This document shows, piece after piece, positions 58,705 to 64,000 of a DNA stretch of 64,000 bases. The notes under the pieces were generated by a model. The model had not been told where the DNA came from. It made no database searches and saw nothing but the letters and a program-made list of their open reading frames with translations. Position 1 is the first letter of the stretch; every line of letters starts with the position of its first letter. The DNA lies in contig OX393555.1 in NCBI GenBank assembly GCA_947650365.1, forward strand, positions 80,729,995 through 80,793,994, read 5' to 3'. A program made the translations under genes and the position numbers. This DNA is from Chamaelirium japonicum. Its lineage: Eukaryota > Streptophyta > Magnoliopsida > Liliales > Melanthiaceae.

Positions 58705-59683
58705 CAACCAAAGGAGATCCCACTGTCCGAACCTCCACCAATCGAATGGGAGACCTCACCCTCAATCAACATTGGCAGTGGAGATCTCCCTCGAGAAACC
58801 TTCATCGGTACCGATCTCAGCGACACAGAAGCATAAGACATGGTTTCCTTCCTTCAATCCAATATTAACGTCTTCGCCTGGTGTTTCGAAGACATGCCCA
58901 GGATCAACCCGAAGGATGCTTCTCACCGGATCGCAATCAAAGAAGGAGTGAAGCTTGTCAAACAAAAACCACGCACAATCCGACCAGAACGACAAGCTGC
59001 AGTTCATGAGGAGATTAATAAGCTACTCGCAGCAGGCTTCATTCGTGAAGTAGAGTACCCTACTTGGATCTCCAACATAGTCGTTGTCCCTAAGAAGAAT
59101 GGCAAAATCAGGGTCTGCATCGACTTCACCAACCTTAACAGGGCTTTCCCTAAAGACCCATTCCCCATGCCAAGGACAGATAGACTCGTTGGCGCCACTG
59201 CTGGCCACGAGCTCCTATCTTTCATGGACGGATACTCTGGGTATATTCAAATCCCGCTACATCCGGACGATCAAGAGAAGACATATTTCGTAACATACCG
59301 AGATCTTTACTGCTACAACGTAATGCCATTCGGCCTCAAAAATACTTGATCGACCTATCAAAGGCTAGTCACAAAGATGTTCGAATAACAAATCGGCCGC
59401 AACACTGAAGTCTATGTCGATGATCTACTCACCAAAAGTCCCAATCGGGAGAGCCACTTCTCCAATCTAGCAGAGATGTTTCAAATCCTCCGAAAATACC
59501 ACATGAAGCTTAACCCAGCCAAATGTGCCTTCGGTGTTCAATCGGGTAAATTCCTGGGTCACCTTGTGACCAGGAGAGGCATCGAAGCCAACCCCGACCA
59601 AATTCGATCTATCCTCGATATGCCATCGCCTAACAATCGGAAGGAAGTTCAATACCTCACTGGAAGATTAGTTGCCCTCAATC
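58705..59683 (+). pseudogene. Reverse transcriptase region of gypsy pol, broken
   Basis: RNA-directed DNA polymerase domain. Visible blocks in order are: F-A-W near the start, an H-x-I linker, K-Q-K-P-R and P-E-R, E-I-N-K-L-L-A-A-G-F-I-R-E, W-I-S-N-I-V-V-V-P-K-K-N-G-K, R-V-C-I-D-F-T-N-L-N, S-F-M-D-G-Y-S-G-Y, M-P-F-G-L-K-N, the catalytic Y-V-D-D at 59413-59424, and K-C-A-F-G with F-L-G-H-L-V further on. Catalytic Asp residues are therefore intact, but stops at 58834 (TAA), 59347 (TGA) and 59386 (TAA) interrupt the frame. A one-base loss near 59683 shifts it. Confidence 0.9.
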
Positions 59684-60054
59684 ATTCATCTCGAAATCTT
59701 CTGACAAGTGCAAACCACTCTTCGATAAATTGCGAAAGGCAGATACCTCTGGATGGAGTACAACTTGCGAACAAGCTTTTCAAGATGCCAAAAATTATCT
59801 CGTGCGTACTCCTATTTTGACAGCTCCGCTCCCAAAGAAAGATCTTTGGCTCTATCTTAACGTTACTGATCAAGCAATCAGTACGGTCCTGGTCAGCAGA
59901 AGAGAAGGCATTGAATATCTGGTCTACTACATCAGTCATACACTTCTCCCGGCAGAGACATAATCTTCAACCCTATTTTGTCTCTCATCCGATCAGTGTC
60001 ATCTCAGAGCACCCACTCAACAACATCCTAGACAAGGCTGGTCGAGCAGGTTGA
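59684..60054 (+). pseudogene. RT connection and first RNase H, internally deleted
   Basis: After the frameshift near 59683 the frame continues to TAA at 59961 with F-Q-D-A-K, L-T-A-P and L-Y-L-N-V-T-D-Q-A, the usual start of the gypsy RNase H with its first Asp. The expected segment with the catalytic Glu is missing: sequence jumps from an A-E-T tripeptide (just before 59961) to a remnant read in another frame (about 59966-60054). That remnant keeps a degraded P-L motif before the K-W box. About 50-60 bases appear deleted. This RNase H would be inactive. Confidence 0.8.
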
Positions 60055-60690
60055 ATGACCAAATGGGTGATCGAGATGAGTGCTCTCGGAATTCAATTCG
60101 AGCCTTGCACTTCGCTCAAAGGGCAAGTTGTAGCTGACTTCCTTGCCGACTTCCCCATGGATGATCCTATTGCATGGAAGGATGACGTCAAAATACACCT
60201 CGATAACGAAGACGAACCTCCGCTCAACTCTGCTCCTACAACCATCAATCATAGTCCCGAGACTCCCAATACTTCAAATCGATGGAAGCTTTACACTGAC
60301 GGAGCTTTAAGTGCAATCGATTCGGGAATTGGGATAGTCTTGATATCCCCCGAGCTCGATCACCTCCAAAAGGCTATTCTCCTCGGATTCAACGCTACAA
60401 ACAACAAAGCAGAATACGAAGCACTTATCTCTGGATTGGAGATTATTAGATCCTTGGGGGTCGACCGTCTCGTTGTCCACAGCGACTCCCAACTGATAAT
60501 TCGACAGATTAATGGGGAGTATACAGCCCGTGAAGAAAGGAAGCAATACTATTTGGCTTTGGTGATGCATTATCGATAATGATTTAATAACATCGAATTC
60601 CTTCAAATCCCGAGGGCCGAGAATCGAGAAGCTGATGCTCTGGCTAACGCTGCTTCAGTACTTGGAGATTCACTCGGAGAAAGGTGAATA
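60055..60690 (+). pseudogene. Second RNase H (aRNH-type) of gypsy pol, broken
   Basis: It opens with the T-K-W-V-I-E box and G-Q-V-V-A-D-F-L-A-D-F that link the two RNase H domains in Tat elements. The second RNase H follows: Y-T-D-G-A (Asp codon at 60298-60300), N-N-K-A-E-Y-E-A-L, H-S-D-S-Q-L, and E-A-D-A-L-A-N near 60630. All four acidic positions are present. Two consecutive stops (TAA 60577, TGA 60580) split the last motif from the rest, and a further TGA follows near 60685. Presence of this extra domain is the main basis for the Tat-like call. Confidence 0.88.
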
Positions 60691-60925
60691 CAGATCAACT
60701 ATCAAGAATCATCAAAAACCACCATCGAACAGCAGATCGTTGCCACTAATGAATGGTCTAGGGGTTGAAGACAGTCGATTTTCAATCTTACAACATATGA
60801 CCTTGGGGATTGGAGACTGCCAATTTTTGACTTCTTCAAACATGGCAGAATGCCAGAAGATCCAATTCAAGCTAGAAGAATTCAAAGAAAGCTTTCATGT
60901 TACAGCCTCCAAGGAGCGGATCTAT
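60691..60925 (+). pseudogene. Pol linker before integrase, cut off at the array
   Basis: Downstream of the RNase H stop, a frame with one further stop (near 60768) carries D-W-R-L-P-I-F-D and G-R-M-P-E-D, then R-R-I-Q-R-K and a Y-S-L-Q-G-A-D-L-Y ending. This is the conserved spacer ahead of the integrase zinc-binding domain in plant gypsy elements. It ends at 60925. From ACTTGAGCAGGACTTCTTAT onward the sequence is array. No HHCC or DDE integrase motif is present. Confidence 0.8.
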
Positions 60926-63900
60926 ACTTGAGCAGGACTTCTTATCATTTCTCTCTTCATTTATCTCTTCGTTCTCTTCTCTTTTCTTCTCTCTCTGCTG
61001 TCTTTGTTTCTCTTTCCGTTTTCTTGTGACTGGTCGGTTGGGCACGACATGTTCGTGCTGATAACGTATTGTGAGATGGGAGAAAAAGAAATAAGAGAAT
61101 GAAGAGATAAACGAAGAGAAAAGAGAGAAGAAGTCTTGCTCCATTCTATTGGCCACGGGTATAGGTGTGAAGTAAGAAGGATGACTGTCCACCATCGGAT
61201 CTCTCCCATGGTTAGAATTTCTAATATATTACTTAGGCCCTAAGTAAGCTTACCGTATAAATAATATACGACCCTTTTAGGGTGGGGCATGTTTGACGAC
61301 TCTCTCTTTCTCCCATCTAATAATACGTTATCAGTACGAACATGTCGAGCCCAGCCGACCAGTCACAAGAAAACAGAAAGAGAAAGGAAGATAGAAGTGG
61401 AGTTTAGAAATTTAGATTCCTTCTTACGTCACACCTATACCCATGGCCAATGGACTAAAGTAGGACTACTTCTCTCTTATGTGGAGTTTCGGAATTTAGA
61501 TTCCTTCTTACTTTACAGCTATACGTGTGGCTAATGGATTGGAGCAGGACTTCTTCTCTTTTCGTTTATCTCTCTGTTATCTTCTTTTTCTTCTATCATC
61601 ATTTCTCTCTTCGTTTTCTTGTGACTGGTCGGTTGGGCTCGACATGTTCATGTTGATAACGTGTTGTGAGAAGAGAGAAGAGAACAGAGAGACAAATAAA
61701 GAGAGAAGAAAGAAGAAGTCATGTTCCAGTCCATTCGCCATGGGTATATGTGTGAAGTAAGAAGGAATCTAAATTCCAAAACTCTACTTCTTAATAATAT
61801 AATTAAATCTCTCAGTTTTCTTTTCTTTTTGTTTATGGATTAGGGTTTTCCATAGATTGCTTAGGCCCTAAGTAAGTTTTCCCTATAAATAATATATGAC
61901 CCCTTTAGGGTGGGGCACGTTTGATGACTTTCTCTTTCTCCCATCTCACAACATGTTATCAGTACGTTTATAATATCGAGCCCAGCTGACCAGTCGTAAG
62001 AAAACAGTAAGAGAAACGAAGACAGAAGTGGAGTTTGGTATTTAGATTCCTTCTTACTTCACACTTATACCCTTGGCCAATGGACTGGAGCAGGACATCT
62101 TCTCTCTTCATTTATCTCTCTGTTCTCTTCTCGCTTCTTATCTCTCTTCTGTCTTCGTTAAACTCTACTTCTTCTCTATATAAACGGATAGAGAAACGAA
62201 GACAGAAGAGAAAGAAAAAGAGAGAAGAAAACGGAGAGATAAACGAAGAGAGAAGAGAGAAGAAGTTCTGCTCCAGTCCATTGGCCATGGGTATAGGTGT
62301 GAAGTTCTCTCTTTTCTCTTTATTTATCTCTCCGTTCTCTTCTCGCTTCTTATCTCTCTTTTGTCTTCATTAAACTCCTCTTCTTCTCTCAATAAACGGA
62401 TAGAGAAACATAAACAGAAGTGTGGGAAGAAGAGAAAAGAGAACGGAGAGATAAACGAAGAGAAGAGTGAAGAAGTCCTGCTCTTGGCTATTGGCCACGG
62501 GTATAGGTGTAAATTAAGAAGGAATTTAAATTCCAAAACTCCACTTCTGTCTTCGTTTCTCTTTCTCTTTCTTGCAACTGGTCAGCTGGGCACGACATGT
62601 TCGTGCTGATAACATGTTATGAGATGGAAGAAAGGAAGATCCGTTAAACATGCCCCACCCTAAAGGGGTCGTATATTATTTATAGGGTAAGCTTACTTAG
62701 GTCCTAAGCATTTTAAAGGAAACCTTAATCCATGGGAGAAGAGAGAAGAGAATAGAGAGATTTAATTATATATTTCAAAGTAGAGTTTTGGAATTTAGAT
62801 TCCTTCTTACTTTACACATATACCCGTGGTGAATGGACTGGAGCAGTACTTCTTCTCTCTTCTTTCTTTGTTTATCTCTCTCTTCTCTTCTCTCTTCTTA
62901 TTTTTTCTTACAACTTGTTATCAGCACGAATATATCGAGCCCAGCGGACCAGTCACCAGAAACCAGAGAGAGAAATAAAGACAGAAGAAAGAGAATAAGA
63001 GATAAGAGAATAAAGAGATAAATAATTTGAATAATATATTTAAATAATTTAGTTAAATTCTAAATGGTGGTCTGCTGGGCTTGATATATTCATGCTGATA
63101 ACATGTTGTGAGTAAAGAGAAGAAGAGAGAAAAGAATGGAGAGATAAAGGAAGAAAGAAGAGAGAAGAAGTCCTCCTCTAGTCTATTATCCATGGGTATA
63201 GGTGTTATTTAAAAAGGAATCTAAATTCTAAAACTCCATTTCTCAATAATATAATTAAATCTCTCCGTTCTCTTCTCTCTTCTCCCATGGATTAGAGTTT
63301 CTCATAGATTACTAAGGCCCTAAGTAAGTTTACTCTATAAATAATATACGACCCCTTTAGGGTAGGGCATATTTGACGGCTCTCACTTTCTCCAATCTCA
63401 TAATACGTTATCAGCACGAACATGTCGAGCCCAGTCGACTAGTAATAAGAAAAATAGAGAGACAAACGAAGACAAAAGAAGAGAGAAGAGAACGGAGAGA
63501 TAAACGAAGATAAAAGAGAGAACTTCACACCTATACCCATGGCCAATGGACTGGAGCAGGACTTCTTCTCTTCTCTCTTCGTTTATCTCTCCATTCTTTT
63601 CTCTCTTCTTCTCTCTTTTCTGTCTTCGTTTCTATCTTCGTTTATTGAGAAAAGAAGTGGAGTTTAATGAATACAAAAGAAAGAGAAGAAGAGAGAAGAG
63701 AATAAAGAGATAAATGAAGAAAGAAGAGAGAAGAAGTCCTGCTCCAGCCAATTAGCCATGGGTATAGGTGTGAAGTAAGAAGGAATCTAAATTTCAAAAG
63801 TCTACTTCTGTCTTCGTTTTTCTATCTATTTTCTTGTGATGGGTTGGCTGGGCTCGACATGTTCGTGCTGATAACGTATTATGAGATGGGAGAAAGAGAG

Positions 63901-64000
63901 AGCCATCAAATGTGCCCCACCCTAAAGGGATAGTATATTATTTATAATGTATGCTTACTTAGGGCCTAAGCAATCCATGGAAAAACCAAATCCATAGGAG
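60926..64000. repeat. Array of TRIM-like units (right part); inverted copy of 46.5-49.69 kb
   Basis: The same unit family resumes immediately after the truncated gypsy element. Primer-site motifs lie near 61326, 61954, 62915 and 63406 on + and near 61053, 61648, 62600, 63090 and 63863 on -. The order of rare landmarks is the reverse complement of 46.5-49.69 kb. The landmarks are the GCTGTCTTTG variant at 60998, the TTTACAGCTATA variant at 61512, the AAACTCC-to-ATAAACGG switch points at 62160 and 62385, and the block around 63020-63075 containing TTAAATTCTAAATGGTGGTC. The copy runs off the window end. No gene is supported here. Confidence 0.85.

Larger units (their letters stand above)
55403..60925 (+). 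mobile_element. Truncated, decayed Ty3/gypsy LTR retrotransposon (Tat-like)
   Basis: One 5' LTR, a primer-binding site, gag, protease, reverse transcriptase, RNase H and a second RNase H follow in the order of plant Ty3/gypsy elements. The additional RNase H after the RT-RNase H is a hallmark of the plant Tat lineage, from general knowledge of that group. The sequence is visibly GC-richer than the surrounding array. Stops, at least three frameshifts, a deletion in RNase H, an Asp-to-Ala change in protease and the loss of integrase and the 3' LTR make it non-functional. The 3' edge is a sharp junction at 60925/60926 with the array. It was probably inserted into the array and then truncated by a rearrangement. 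Confidence 0.92.

Noticed and set aside
58311-58841. Antisense frames over the gypsy pol
   Set aside because: They are shadows of the sense polyprotein, with no recognisable domain.
60691-60925. Integrase of the gypsy element
   Set aside because: Only the linker before integrase is present. No zinc-binding HHCC or DDE motif appears before the array starts.

Overview
This window looks like flowering-plant nuclear DNA from a gene-poor, heterochromatin-like region. The evidence is a decayed Ty3/gypsy polyprotein with the plant-typical second RNase H domain, LTR promoters with plant-style TATA boxes and telo-box motifs, and the absence of any host gene, tRNA or rRNA gene. I cannot name the species.

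About 58 of the 64 kb (1-55402 and 60926-64000) is one repeat family in many degenerate, truncated and inverted copies. A unit, read in its transcriptional sense, has these parts. (1) An LTR-like block that is 168 bp when complete, with ends TGTTATGAGAT and ATCTCACAACA (imperfect inverted repeats, TG...CA), a telo-box, a TATA box and a conserved CCCCTTTAGGG segment. (2) Directly abutting it, CGTTATCAGCACGA, which reads as a primer-binding site for the anticodon arm of tRNA-Ile(IAU). (3) A 200-250 bp internal part dominated by a GA-rich purine tract. (4) In some copies, an AT-only body of up to about 880 bp that leads into the next LTR. No unit carries coding capacity, so I read the family as a non-autonomous, TRIM-like LTR element amplified mainly as DNA. 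By eye I count roughly 75 primer-site motifs on + and 64 on -.

The array has large-scale order. Copies of a 3 kb block lie at 1-2970 (+), 26300-28870 (+, partial) and 42118-45095 (-). An imperfect inverted duplication pairs 19.5-28.87 kb with 42.52-53.5 kb. Between its arms lie copies of a 5-6 kb higher-order repeat (28.87-33.46, 33.46-39.54, 39.54-42.12 kb), which also occurs at 13.74-19.01 kb. A smaller palindrome is centred near 13.4 kb. A third copy of part of the right arm (46.5-49.69 kb) is found inverted at 60.93-64.0 kb.

The one protein-derived locus is a GC-richer, Tat-like Ty3/gypsy element at 55403-60925 (+). It has a 5' LTR with a 43-bp minisatellite, a primer-binding site, gag, protease, reverse transcriptase, a damaged RNase H and a second RNase H. 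It is riddled with stops and frameshifts, has lost the protease catalytic Asp, and is cut before integrase at a sharp junction with the array. No 3' LTR is present. The many 60-140 codon open frames elsewhere are translations of the CT/GA-rich repeat and are not annotated as genes.
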